Assembly (NCBI RefSeq): GCF_030506305.1
Contig: NZ_CP119421.1
Span: forward strand, 1 to 64,000
Direction: 5' to 3'
DNA: 64,000 nucleotides
Source: Porifericola rhodea
GTDB lineage: Bacteria; Bacteroidota; Bacteroidia; Cytophagales; Cyclobacteriaceae
Part shown: one piece after another, positions 34,815 through 43,763 of the stretch
Position numbering within the stretch: position 1 is the stretch's first letter
Layout of the letters: each line of letters opens with the position of its first letter
Translations under genes and position numbers: made by a program
Notes under the pieces: generated by a model
Databases searched by the model: none
Seen by the model: only the letters and a program-made list of their open reading frames with translations
What the model was told of the DNA's origin: nothing

Positions 34815-37394
34815 ATGAATCACTCGTACCGAAACTCAAAAGAAAAACCAAAAAATGCTCATCATTCCTCATCATACCATGCGTTGAATGCGCCTTCTAA
34901 TAATTACTCTTTTTTTCATTCAGTAGCTGAATACAGCCTACACGTACAGCAGTTTCTTCCTGGTATGATTTACTCTGAGGATCAGGGTAAACTTGATGAA
35001 CAAACTTTCTTTTTTTCTAAGCATGCACTAAGGCAGGTGATTCAAAAGGAACCCTACGCTTACTACATCTGTGATTTGAGCTCGGTACTAAATCTGACTG
35101 AGGCTACTGCTGAGCTTTTGCGTAAACGTTCACATGAGCTTTTTAACGAGAGCTGCTATATATTTTATGTAATTAAGGAGGATCAGGAGTCGGCAAAAGA
35201 TCTACTATCTAAAACCACTGAGGGCAATCCGATAATGATAGTTAGTTCTTCTGAAGAGGCATACAAGCTGTGTATGAAGCATAAGTTCAAACAAAATATA
35301 AGTGAACATCAGCAATTGGAGCAGTTAGAAAAGGAAGAGCTCATCAACATTATACAGGCCCAGAACCTACAGCAGGAGGCGATGATCAACTTTATGATGT
35401 CTTCTTCTGGAAACACCCATGATACCATCAGCAGAATTAAAGACGAAATAAATGTAAAGGTTCAGGAAGGCACACAGGCTTCCTCGCTACATGAAATTAA
35501 GTCTTTGCTTAACAGTTTTGAGCATGATGTTCTCCAACAGCTTCAGGAAAAAGAAGAGACGCTCAACCGCAAAACAGCTAACCTACATGCTGTAATTGAA
35601 AGCACCGATATGTGTGTGGGCTTACTGGATGAAGAAGGTAAGCTGCTGGACTGTAACCAACGCTTTGCTTCGTTTTTTGAAGACTTTTTTGAAGAAGAGT
35701 TAGAAACAGGAGATAAAGTTCTGAAGCTGAATGAGAAGTCCCCCTTTCAGCAAAACTGGAAACAACATTTTAACCAAAGTATAAAGGGAGAGCACACTCA
35801 GTTTTCTGAGATACTGACCTCCAAAGGTAAAAGTACCATTCTAAACGTTCGCCTCTTCCCAATTTTTAGAGATAGTACAGTAAAAGGCATCTCCTGCTTT
35901 ATTCAGGACCTTACTCAAAAGCAACAGGAAGAAGCCCTATTCCGACTGCTTAATTCGGCCATAGTACATACAAACGACGCTATCTTGATCACAGAGGTTA
36001 AATCTAATGATTTTCAGCATGGCAATGTTATTTATGTAAACCGTTCGTTTACAAAACTAACCGGCTACGAGGAAGATGAAGTACTAGGCTATAGCCACCA
36101 CTTACTAACCGGTGAGCTTACTTCGGCAGAAGAACTTGAAAAGATAAATGAAGCAGTGGCCAGAGGAGAAAATGCAAAAGCGGAAGTTATCAACTATAAA
36201 AAAGACGGCACCCACTTCTGGGTAGATTTTGCGGTAGTTCCTCTAAAAGATGATGATGGAGAAGTCACACACTGGATTTCTATTCATCGGGATATTTCGG
36301 AGCGTAAAAAAGCGGAAGAAACTATCCGCCACCATAAGCTATTTTTAGACTCCATAGACAAAAACATAAAGGAGGCTGTTCTTAGAACAAACAAACAGGA
36401 ACAACTACAGTATACCAATCAATCTTTCCGCGATCTATTTGGCTACGCCGAAGACGAAGTAAAGCTCAGTGAGCTTTTCGCTACACCAGAAACTGTTAAA
36501 GTATTCTTTAACGAACTGAAAGAGGGAATGATTAACAACCGTTCTTTTCAGTTTAAACGTAAAGACGGCAGCACTTTCTGGGGACTTACCAGCTTCATCA
36601 TCAACGAGGACAATGGCAAGAAGTACTATGATGGAGCTATTCGTGACATTACCGAAAGAAAAGAATCTGAGCGTATTCTTCAGGAAAAGAATAAGGCATT
36701 ACTAAAAACGAATGAGGAGTTAGACAGATTTGTCTACAGTGCCTCTCATGACTTAAGAGCTCCTTTAGCCTCTACTCTTGGCCTGATTAACATTTCTCGT
36801 TTTACTCCAGAAAGAGATGAACTTCTCAAGTACCTGGACATGATGGAAAAGAGCCTGAATAAAATGGATAAAATTATTCAGGACATTACAGACTACTCTC
36901 GTAATGCCAGGCTGGAAATTGAGTGTGAAGAGATACATTTTGAGAGTATGATTGCAGATGTACTACAGCGCTTAAAATATCTGGAACACATAGATAATGT
37001 GAATATTAGTACTAGCATAGAGGGAGCAGACAAATTTTATACGGATAAGATTCGCTTGTATGTCATACTAATCAACTTAATATCCAATGCGATAAAGTAT
37101 CATAAATACGAAGAATCTAACCCCTACATTAATATCAAAGTAAGCATAACAGAGGAGAAGGCACATATTTTGGTAGAAGATAATGGTATCGGTATTGAGG
37201 AAAAGCATCTGGACAAAATCTTCGGTATGTTTTTCCAGGCGGCACGCGAATCTACAGGTTCCGGCTTAGGTTTATTCATTGTCAAAGAAACCATAAACAA
37301 GCTAAATGGCAGTATTGATGTAAAATCTAAGCTGAAAGAAGGCAGTAGTTTTGAGGTGGTGCTACCCAATGAGATACAGAGTGTTGACCTATAG
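34815..37394 (+). CDS. Multi-PAS sensor histidine kinase
   Basis: This 859-residue cytoplasmic kinase has no membrane segment. Residues about 35-155 resemble a STAS-like or receiver-like fold (YYICDLSSVLNLTEATAELLRKR; inference). A helical stretch leads to three PAS domains at about 260-375, 380-500 and 505-620, the second with the signature GYEEDEVLG and ISIHRDISERKKAEE. The HisKA domain holds the phosphoacceptor H645 (SASHDLRAPLAS). The HATPase has NLISNAIKYHKYE, VEDNGIGIEEKHLDKIF and GSGLGLFIVKE. The response regulator starts a few bases after its stop, so they form an operon. Its catalytic part is a close relative of the kinase at 37851-39335. Confidence 0.92.
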   Translation: MNHSYRNSKEKPKNAHHSSSYHALNAPSNNYSFFHSVAEYSLHVQQFLPGMIYSEDQGKLDEQTFFFSKHALRQVIQKEPYAYYICDLSSVLNLTEATAELLRKRSHELFNESCYIFYVIKEDQESAKDLLSKTTEGNPIMIVSSSEEAYKLCMKHKFKQNISEHQQLEQLEKEELINIIQAQNLQQEAMINFMMSSSGNTHDTISRIKDEINVKVQEGTQASSLHEIKSLLNSFEHDVLQQLQEKEETLNRKTANLHAVIESTDMCVGLLDEEGKLLDCNQRFASFFEDFFEEELETGDKVLKLNEKSPFQQNWKQHFNQSIKGEHTQFSEILTSKGKSTILNVRLFPIFRDSTVKGISCFIQDLTQKQQEEALFRLLNSAIVHTNDAILITEVKSNDFQHGNVIYVNRSFTKLTGYEEDEVLGYSHHLLTGELTSAEELEKINEAVARGENAKAEVINYKKDGTHFWVDFAVVPLKDDDGEVTHWISIHRDISERKKAEETIRHHKLFLDSIDKNIKEAVLRTNKQEQLQYTNQSFRDLFGYAEDEVKLSELFATPETVKVFFNELKEGMINNRSFQFKRKDGSTFWGLTSFIINEDNGKKYYDGAIRDITERKESERILQEKNKALLKTNEELDRFVYSASHDLRAPLASTLGLINISRFTPERDELLKYLDMMEKSLNKMDKIIQDITDYSRNARLEIECEEIHFESMIADVLQRLKYLEHIDNVNISTSIEGADKFYTDKIRLYVILINLISNAIKYHKYEESNPYINIKVSITEEKAHILVEDNGIGIEEKHLDKIFGMFFQAARESTGSGLGLFIVKETINKLNGSIDVKSKLKEGSSFEVVLPNEIQSVDL

Positions 37395-37405
37395 TGCAAG
37401 CGAAA

Positions 37406-37822
37406 ATGGAAAAAATAAAGCAGGTAATACTAATAGATGATGACCCTATTAACAACATCATTTTTCAGAAATTATCAGAGTTCGTAGATTTTGCAGAAGA
37501 GATCGTATCTTTCTTAAGCGCAGTAGATAGTCTGGATCATCTGCAACAGCTACAGCAGGCAGAAGCTCCTGCACCAGATATGATATTTCTGGACATCAGG
37601 ATGCCAATTGTAAACGGTTGGGAATTTCTGGAAAGGCTGGAAGCGATGAATACCAATGGCTATTTTGATAATACCGCTATTTACATGCTTACTTCTTCAT
37701 CCGAACAGTCAGATATTAACAAAGCGAAAAACTATCAGCAGGTTACAGACTATATAGTAAAGCCCCTTTCCACCGAAAATCTGGAAAGCATCAAAGAAAA
37801 AACAATATCCCAGACTGCCTAG
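37406..37822 (+). CDS. Single-domain response regulator
   Basis: The receiver protein has 138 residues from the ATG at 37406; a GTG 12 bases upstream overlaps the kinase stop and is an alternative. It contains the acidic pair in VILIDDDPINN, the phosphoacceptor Asp in FLDIRMPIVNGWEFL, the switch Thr/Ser in YMLTSSSEQ and the lysine in YIVKPLS. It has no output domain, so it likely relays phosphate or controls a protein by binding, as CheY or Rcp1 do. It is encoded 11 bases after the kinase gene and is its natural partner. Confidence 0.93.
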   Translation: MEKIKQVILIDDDPINNIIFQKLSEFVDFAEEIVSFLSAVDSLDHLQQLQQAEAPAPDMIFLDIRMPIVNGWEFLERLEAMNTNGYFDNTAIYMLTSSSEQSDINKAKNYQQVTDYIVKPLSTENLESIKEKTISQTA

Positions 37823-37837
37823 TCCGGGATTTTTTTT
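37807..37837 (+). terminator. Terminator of the kinase-regulator operon
   Basis: A 10-base stem (ATCCCAGACT with AGTCCGGGAT, one A-C mismatch), a GCCT loop and eight T. It overlaps the stop codon of the regulator gene. Confidence 0.8.
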
Positions 37838-37850
37838 ACCTGTTCTATTC

Positions 37851-39335
37851 TCAAATATCTAGCTTCATCTGACTTTGGCCTGCACTTTTGGCTAGTGCCG
37901 AAGGAACGGTCACCGTGAAGCATGTCCCCTGCCCCAGTTCTGAAACTACATGGATAGAACCCTGCATTTTGTCTAGTGTCTCTTTTACAATGTAAAGTCC
38001 CAGGCCTGTACCACCCTTACCTTCAGAGGCACGGAAAAACATTTCAAAAATCTTCTCTATATGGGCTTCACCAATACCCTGCCCATTGTCTTTAACCTGT
38101 ATGGTAGCCTTCTGGGCATTAGCTTTCACAATCACTTCAATAAAACTATCTCTTCTATGTGGACTACTGTATTTATATGCGTTACTGATTAAATTGTTCA
38201 ACACCACTTTAAGCCGGTGAGCATCAGCCTGAAAAGGATAGTTTTGCTCTATATTAATAATTTTTTTGATGCCTGAAGCATTATCCATATGAGCCATGTT
38301 CTCAAAAATATCCTCAATCAGCGGCTTAAAGGCAATGCTATCCTTTTTTACCTCCTGGTTTGCATTTCGCGAGTAATCCACAATCTCTTTAATAAACTCG
38401 TTTAGCCTGTGGATACTTTTCTCCATCATCTGAAGGTATATTTCTTTCTGGCTATCATCCTGCTCTCTCCTCAAAATATTAATCAGGCCAGAGAGAGAGG
38501 CCAAAGGGGCTTTAAGGTCATGGGTAGCACCATACACGAAGTGGTCCAGGCTTTTATTAATATCTTTAAGCTCGTCAATCTTTTTATTGAGCTTGCGCTC
38601 CATTAGTTTCTGCTCTTCCAGGCTTACAATAGTCAGGTCAAAACAAACCTGCCCTCTATCGTCTATCGCGGTAGAGGCGCTAAGCAAGGCCCAGCATGCC
38701 GGATGGTTCATTCTTTCAATACGTACTGCCTGGTTGTCAATAAACTGCTCGTCGTTTAAAAGCTTTACCAAAGTCAGTTTTTGAGACCGCTGACCTTTAT
38801 ATACAATTACCTCATTAGCTAATCTTCTGGAGCCAGCAGGCAGATATAATAGACCTCTCGCCTGAGGATTGGCATAGAGGATTTTACCCTCCGGGTTACA
38901 ACGCAATATTCCGGTTTTTACGTGATGCCCTATAGTTGTTTCCTGCATAGAGCGCGCCTCTTTTTTATCTTCTTTTATCTCTATTTCTGAGGCGTCTATC
39001 ACATTATAGACTTTTAGAGTCTGGCCCAAATCATCTTCGGTAGTGGCAGTAAATGTGTATACCGTTCTGCGCTCGCCGGTTTTGGTAATAATCTGGCGGA
39101 TACCGGTATTCTGATGACCTTTAATATAGCTCTGATAATATAGACTTGCCCTTTCCCTATAGTTTTCGGGCTGGAGGATGGAGTGGGGTTTGTTGATCAG
39201 TTCCTCACGCTTATATCCATAAATCTGACAGAAAAAATCATTGACTTCTACAATCTTGTTTCTATCATCCACGACGCATATTCCGAGACTCGCCGCTCCG
39301 ATCAGCGTATTAAGCAACCTTTCGGTTTGTATCAT
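37851..39335 (-). CDS. PAS sensor histidine kinase
   Basis: This 494-residue cytoplasmic kinase has two sensor modules: a PAS domain (about 5-125; ICVVDDRNKIVEVNDFFCQIYGYKREELINK) and a second PAS-like segment (about 135-240; GILRCNPEGKILYANPQARGLL). The HisKA domain carries the phosphoacceptor H272 in GATHDLKAPLASLSGLIN, and the HATPase has NLISNAYKYSS, VKDNGQGIGEAHIEKIF and GTGLGLYIVKE. The catalytic modules of this kinase and of the one ending at 37394 are similar almost line for line, suggesting a local duplication with exchange of sensor parts. It converges on the response regulator. Its own partner is not adjacent. Confidence 0.92.
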   Translation of the reverse strand: MIQTERLLNTLIGAASLGICVVDDRNKIVEVNDFFCQIYGYKREELINKPHSILQPENYRERASLYYQSYIKGHQNTGIRQIITKTGERRTVYTFTATTEDDLGQTLKVYNVIDASEIEIKEDKKEARSMQETTIGHHVKTGILRCNPEGKILYANPQARGLLYLPAGSRRLANEVIVYKGQRSQKLTLVKLLNDEQFIDNQAVRIERMNHPACWALLSASTAIDDRGQVCFDLTIVSLEEQKLMERKLNKKIDELKDINKSLDHFVYGATHDLKAPLASLSGLINILRREQDDSQKEIYLQMMEKSIHRLNEFIKEIVDYSRNANQEVKKDSIAFKPLIEDIFENMAHMDNASGIKKIINIEQNYPFQADAHRLKVVLNNLISNAYKYSSPHRRDSFIEVIVKANAQKATIQVKDNGQGIGEAHIEKIFEMFFRASEGKGGTGLGLYIVKETLDKMQGSIHVVSELGQGTCFTVTVPSALAKSAGQSQMKLDI

Positions 39336-39613
39336 GAGACAGGTTGTATTTTTTATGGTGTAAAGCGTAGTAATGAGCTTACGAATTTAAGCATATATCT
39401 TTGCAAAAAAAGTGAATTTTACTCAGTAGAGGAACTAAATCATGAGTAAAAGCTCAGAATTTTGTACAAATACTAGACTATCAGTGACTTGCCCAAAGTA
39501 ATAGCTAAGTACATCAAAAATGAAAAATTTTGATTTCTTTAAAAGAAAATATCTAAGCTGTTTACCTCTTCCTCTAACTGAGTCTCTACATATAAAAATG
39601 TAAAGATTAGTCT

Positions 39614-40129
39614 TTACTTTCGGGGCTTTTTATACAAGGGCACAGTACTACAAGGTTCTCCGTACATAATGCTACTTACATAAGGTCTTAGCAAGCGGGT
39701 AATCTCTGTATAGGCATAGGTAGGCACGGGTAAATTGCCACATCCTTTTACCACTACTTTCGCATCCCTGAAAGCTTCAAGGTCTACCTGAGAGAGGAGT
39801 TGCTGAAAAATGGCTGCTTCTAACACATCCGGCCCACCAAAAACTACCATCTTGGCATATGGCTCTAACTTTGAAGTCAGGAGCATATAAGCCCAGGTAG
39901 GTACAATAGCTTCAACGGTACAGGTAAGTGAAACATACTTATCCTGATACTGCGACCAGTCATGCTCTTTTACAAATGCTCTAAAATCTTTCTCCTTAAG
40001 TATAGCTTCCTGAAAGAGGTTATCTTTAATATCATATACCACGCGCTCGCCTTGAGGATAATAATCTTCCAGATTAAAAGTGACCAATGCGCTGTTCGCA
40101 ACTTTATTAACTATTTCTCCTTGTGACAT
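39614..40129 (-). CDS. DUF2480 family protein
   Basis: This 171-residue protein belongs to a family confined largely to Bacteroidota. Recognisable blocks are EIVNKVANSALVTFNLEDYYP at the N-terminus, LTCTVEAIVPTWAYMLLTSKLE and VVVKGCGNLPVPTYAYTEITRLL. There is no membrane segment or signal peptide. Function unknown. Conserved cysteines (one in GCGNLPVP) and a Tyr-rich pattern are visible. It lies 35 bases after tsaB on the same strand, so co-transcription from the tsaB promoter is likely. Confidence 0.85.
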   Translation of the reverse strand: MSQGEIVNKVANSALVTFNLEDYYPQGERVVYDIKDNLFQEAILKEKDFRAFVKEHDWSQYQDKYVSLTCTVEAIVPTWAYMLLTSKLEPYAKMVVFGGPDVLEAAIFQQLLSQVDLEAFRDAKVVVKGCGNLPVPTYAYTEITRLLRPYVSSIMYGEPCSTVPLYKKPRK

Positions 40130-40164
40130 AATCTTATCTCTTACTGCTTAATAGGGCAACGTAT

Positions 40165-40848
40165 CTATTTCTTTTTAGGTTTAGTAGTACGGAACTCTTT
40201 AAGATAGAAGGGCTCAAAGTAGGCAACATCTTCAAAAAGCTGCTGTTCTAATTTTTTTTGAGCCAGCATACCAATATTTGCCGCCGAGGGCTGTATACCC
40301 GCGATAAAACGAGCATTTTCCACTCCTTGCAACAGAGGCTGGTATTTATCGCTTCCATCACCAAAAAACCATATCTCCTGCGACTGCAAATATCTATCAA
40401 AGCTGTCTTTCTCTAAAACAAGTGGTGTGGTTTCCTGAATTTGCTGCCCGCTAGCATCTCTTAACTGATAGTAAACTTCCATCCTGCGGGCATCAAGCAT
40501 GGGGCAAAGTATAGCCTTATGAAAGTTATATGGCTGTAGACCATAGGCCATTGCCTCTAGTGTATTAATTGCAATAAGTGGAATATCCAAAGCATAGCAC
40601 AAGCCCTTAGCGGCAGAGGTACCTATCCTTAATCCGGTATATGAGCCAGGGCCCATTGAAAGAGCTACTGCATGCAGCTGTGCTTTATCAACCTCACAAT
40701 AACTGAGCATATCGCTTAGCAGTGGATGTAGAATAGATGAATGAGATTTGTCCAGATGGAAGTCCTGCATGGCCAGCAGTTGCTGGTTACGGTGCAGAGC
40801 TACAGAGCATGTTTTGGTGGCAGTTTCCAGGCTCAGGATGTAGCTCAT
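40165..40848 (-). CDS. tsaB: tRNA threonylcarbamoyladenosine synthesis protein TsaB
   Basis: This 227-residue ASKHA-fold protein works with TsaD and TsaE to make the t6A modification at position 37 of ANN-decoding tRNAs. The N-terminal ILSLETATKTCSVALH and the block LSMGPGSYTGLRIGTSAAKGLCYALDIPLIAI are diagnostic. The zinc/ATP-binding residues of TsaD are missing, as expected for the scaffolding partner. The start is an ATG giving MSYILSLET. A promoter upstream matches the phylum consensus. Confidence 0.95.
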   Translation of the reverse strand: MSYILSLETATKTCSVALHRNQQLLAMQDFHLDKSHSSILHPLLSDMLSYCEVDKAQLHAVALSMGPGSYTGLRIGTSAAKGLCYALDIPLIAINTLEAMAYGLQPYNFHKAILCPMLDARRMEVYYQLRDASGQQIQETTPLVLEKDSFDRYLQSQEIWFFGDGSDKYQPLLQGVENARFIAGIQPSAANIGMLAQKKLEQQLFEDVAYFEPFYLKEFRTTKPKKK

Positions 40849-40929
40849 AATTATTTATTTTTAGCTTAGTGTTATAATTCTTTATTTTGAGTTTACGGGT
40901 ATCTTAGCGCAGCATGTTACTCATAATAG

Positions 40930-40956
40930 CAAATTTAGCACATTTTTAACTAGCAA
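40930..40956 (-). promoter_or_regulatory. Probable promoter of tsaB
   Basis: On the minus strand TAAATTTG (40930-40937) matches TAnnTTTG exactly, with TTG (40954-40956) 16 bases further upstream. The leader would be about 75 bases. Confidence 0.55.
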
Positions 40957-40995
40957 CCTTTTCTGCCTACATACTCACGAAACAATGAAATTACA

Positions 40996-42276
40996 ATGAT
41001 AGAAGATATTTACGAGAAATTTCTGAAATGCGGACATGTTTCTACCGATACCCGCAAGATTGAAGCAGGCAGTCTTTTTATAGCTCTCAAAGGAGATAAA
41101 TTTAATGCCAACCAATTTGCTGCGGACGCTCTGGAAAAAGGTGCCCGCTATGCCATTATAGACGAAGCCAATTACAAAACTGGAGATCGATACATATTAG
41201 TAGAAGATAGCCTTAAAGCCCTACAGGATCTGGCCAGACACCATCGTCGTCAGCTTAATATTCCTGTGTTGGGTATTAATGGTACTAATGGCAAAACTAC
41301 AACCAAAGAACTGGTTAACAGAGTACTGAGCAAAAAGTATAAAACGCTGGCCACACAGGGAAACCTAAACAACCATATCGGAGTGCCACTTACGTTATTG
41401 CAGCTTCAGCCAGAACATGAAATAGCGATCATTGAATTGGGAGCAAATAGCATAGGAGAGATTATGTTACTCTGCCAGATTGCTGAACCTACTCACGGAC
41501 TTACCACAAATATTGGCAAAGCACATATGGAAGGTTTTGGTGGTTATGAAGGAGCCATCAGAGGTGAGAGTGAGCAATATCACTACCTCATTCAGACAAA
41601 AGGCAAAGTATTTATCAATTCTCAGAACCATATTTTGAGCAATATGGCTAAACGCTTTAAGTCTCCTTACTTCTATCCCGCACAAGGAGATTACTTCAGC
41701 TGTAAATTTATCAGCGCTGACCCATTTATTGTATACAAGCATGAGAATGGGCAGGAAGTAAAGACCCAACTTATTGGAGCTTATAATTTTGAAAATATTG
41801 CCGCTGCACTCTGCATAGGCAAATTTTTTGAGGTGCCCGCAGAGATTGCCAATGAAGCAGTGAGCACTTACCAGCCTTCCAATAAACGTTCGCAGTTGAT
41901 TGAGAAAGGGTCTAATACTATCATTATGGATGCTTATAATGCTAATCCTGACTCTATGCAGGCTGCTATTAAAAACCTTGATGCAATGAGGGTAGACCGA
42001 AAGGTAGCCATACTTGGAGATATGTATGAGTTGGGAGTGGATAGCTCCGCAGAGCACAGAGCTATAGGAGCTTTACTTTCTCAAACAAAGATTGATGAAG
42101 TCTTACTCTGTGGAACTCTTACAAAAGATACGCTGGAAGCTTTTCCTCAAGCAAGACATTTTGAAAAGAAAGAGGAACTGGTAAACTACCTGCAAAGCCA
42201 ATCGTACAACAATGCTACTTTTTTACTAAAAGCCTCTAGAGGCATAGCCCTGGAAACAATACTTGACTATTTATGA
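40996..42276 (+). CDS. murF: UDP-N-acetylmuramoyl-tripeptide--D-alanyl-D-alanine ligase
   Basis: The 426-residue Mur ligase adds D-Ala-D-Ala to UDP-MurNAc-tripeptide in peptidoglycan precursor synthesis. The N-terminal STDTRKIEAGSLFIALKGDKFNANQFA is typical of MurF. The ATP P-loop is GINGTNGKTT (93-102), followed by NLNNHIGVPLTLL. The C-terminal domain shows IMDAYNANPDSMQAAI. Its stop overlaps the downstream DUF2461 start by four bases (ATGA). It lies apart from the main cell-wall gene cluster, as Mpl does. Confidence 0.95.
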   Translation: MIEDIYEKFLKCGHVSTDTRKIEAGSLFIALKGDKFNANQFAADALEKGARYAIIDEANYKTGDRYILVEDSLKALQDLARHHRRQLNIPVLGINGTNGKTTTKELVNRVLSKKYKTLATQGNLNNHIGVPLTLLQLQPEHEIAIIELGANSIGEIMLLCQIAEPTHGLTTNIGKAHMEGFGGYEGAIRGESEQYHYLIQTKGKVFINSQNHILSNMAKRFKSPYFYPAQGDYFSCKFISADPFIVYKHENGQEVKTQLIGAYNFENIAAALCIGKFFEVPAEIANEAVSTYQPSNKRSQLIEKGSNTIIMDAYNANPDSMQAAIKNLDAMRVDRKVAILGDMYELGVDSSAEHRAIGALLSQTKIDEVLLCGTLTKDTLEAFPQARHFEKKEELVNYLQSQSYNNATFLLKASRGIALETILDYL

Positions 42277-42932
42277 GCCTAAAATTAGTGTTAGACTTTC
42301 TGGACGAACTTTCTGTCAACAATAACAAAGAATGGATGGATGCCCATCGGGGGCAATATGAAGAGGCTAAGGGAGAGTTCAAGCAATTAATATCTCACCT
42401 TTTGGGTGAACTTACTTTTATAGACGAAGGCTTACAGGGGCTTTCTCCAAAAGATTGTATTTTCCGAGTTAACCGGGATATACGTTTTTCAAAAGATAAA
42501 TCTCCTTATAAAAATAACTTTGGAGCCTATATGTCAGAAGGGGGCAAAAAATCTCCTAATGCTGGTTATTACCTTCATGTTCAGCCCCATGGAAAGTCTT
42601 TTATTGGTGGCGGAATGTATCACCCTGACTCCGAAACCCTTGCAAAGGTAAGGCAGGAAATTGACTACAATGCTGCTGAGCTCAAGAATATTGTCTCTGG
42701 AGAACATTTTAAAAAGTATTATAGCAGTATACAGGGCGATATGCTAAAGAAAGCTCCGAAAGGCTACCCTACAGACCACCCAAACATAGAGTTGCTTAAG
42801 CTGAAAGATTATATAGTCATTCATAAACTCAGCGATGAAGAGCTTACGACACCTGATTTTAAAGAGCGCGCGCTGGAAATGTTCGGTGCAATGGAACCCT
42901 TCGTCAGGTATTTAAATGTAGCCATTAGCTAA
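42273..42932 (+). CDS. DUF2461 (TIGR02453) family protein
   Basis: This 219-residue protein belongs to a widespread family of unknown function. Conserved features visible are LVLDFLDELSVNNNKEWMD, the central FRVNRDIRFSKDKSPYKNNFGAYMSEGGKKS and the glycine-rich FIGGGMYHPDSETL. No membrane segments are present. The overlap with murF suggests co-expression, but no cell-wall role has been established for the family. A bidirectional terminator follows. Confidence 0.88.
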   Translation: MSLKLVLDFLDELSVNNNKEWMDAHRGQYEEAKGEFKQLISHLLGELTFIDEGLQGLSPKDCIFRVNRDIRFSKDKSPYKNNFGAYMSEGGKKSPNAGYYLHVQPHGKSFIGGGMYHPDSETLAKVRQEIDYNAAELKNIVSGEHFKKYYSSIQGDMLKKAPKGYPTDHPNIELLKLKDYIVIHKLSDEELTTPDFKERALEMFGAMEPFVRYLNVAIS

Positions 42933-42937
42933 AAAAA

Positions 42938-42961
42938 CACCCTTACTAAATGGTAAGGGTG
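42938..42961. terminator. Bidirectional terminator between DUF2461 and superoxide dismutase genes
   Basis: A perfect 9-base stem (CACCCTTAC with GTAAGGGTG) has a 6-base loop and is flanked by seven A on the left and by GCTGTATTTTT on the right. Confidence 0.85.
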
Positions 42962-42985
42962 CTGTATTTTTAAGGTGAGCTGTGT

Positions 42986-43594
42986 TTATTTTGCAGCTTC
43001 GTAGCGCTTACTTACTTCTTCCCAGTTTACTACATTCCAGAATGCAGATATATAATCAGGACGTTTGTTCTGATAGTTCAGGTAGTAAGCATGTTCCCAT
43101 ACGTCAAGACCCAAGATAGGAGTACCTTTTACTTCAGCAATTTCCATTGCAGGATTATCCTGGTTAGGAGTAGACGTTACTTTTAATGCACCATTAGCAT
43201 CAACAATAAGCCATGCCCATCCTGAACCAAAACGAGTAGCGGCTGCATTGTTAAATTCTTCCTTGAACTTATCAAAAGAACCAAAAGCGGTGTCAATAGC
43301 ACTTGCTAAATCTCCACTTGGCTGCCCGCCTCCATTAGGAGAAAGTACAGACCAAAAAAGTGAATGATTGTAGTGTCCTCCACCATTATTACGTACTGCT
43401 GTAGAAAGGCTACCCATATTTTTCATGAGATCATCCAGAGATGAGTCAGCCTGAGGCGTACCTTCTATGGCTGCATTCAGTTTGCTCACGTACCCACCAT
43501 GGTGTTTACCATGATGAATTTCCATAGTTTTGGCATCAATATGAGGTTCAAGTGCATCAAAAGAATAAGGTAAATCAGGTAATTCGAATGCCAT
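42986..43594 (-). CDS. sodA: Superoxide dismutase, Mn-type sequence
   Basis: The 202-residue enzyme converts superoxide to oxygen and hydrogen peroxide. Metal ligands are H27, H77, D164 and H168 (DVWEHAYYL). The active-site pattern [13 protein letters not shown] (69-81) and Q145 in [10 protein letters not shown] are those of manganese rather than iron enzymes, where Gln sits in the former segment; cambialistic use remains possible. There is no signal peptide, so it is cytoplasmic. A 17-base palindrome lies 44 bases upstream of the ATG and may be a metal or oxidative-stress repressor site. The divergent neighbour is a metal-efflux-type CDF transporter. Confidence 0.95.
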   Translation of the reverse strand: MAFELPDLPYSFDALEPHIDAKTMEIHHGKHHGGYVSKLNAAIEGTPQADSSLDDLMKNMGSLSTAVRNNGGGHYNHSLFWSVLSPNGGGQPSGDLASAIDTAFGSFDKFKEEFNNAAATRFGSGWAWLIVDANGALKVTSTPNQDNPAMEIAEVKGTPILGLDVWEHAYYLNYQNKRPDYISAFWNVVNWEEVSKRYEAAK

Positions 43595-43637
43595 TGGTTT
43601 GTTTATTTAAGGTTTAAAAAAATACTTAAAAAATCAT

Positions 43638-43654
43638 ATCAAAATGATTTTGAT
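43638..43654 (-). promoter_or_regulatory. 17-base palindrome upstream of superoxide dismutase
   Basis: ATCAAAAT-g-ATTTTGAT is a perfect 8-1-8 inverted repeat. It lies in the promoter region between sodA and the CDF transporter. The spacing is like that of Fur-family sites, but the sequence is not a recognised box. Confidence 0.45.
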
Positions 43655-43763
43655 CAATGCAATTTACATAAACGAGTATTCAAATTCATTGTTTCTAATC
43701 AAAACTTAGCGATTGTATAATTCGCTTAGTATATAAGTAAGTGTAGAATTTAAAGCAAATTCA

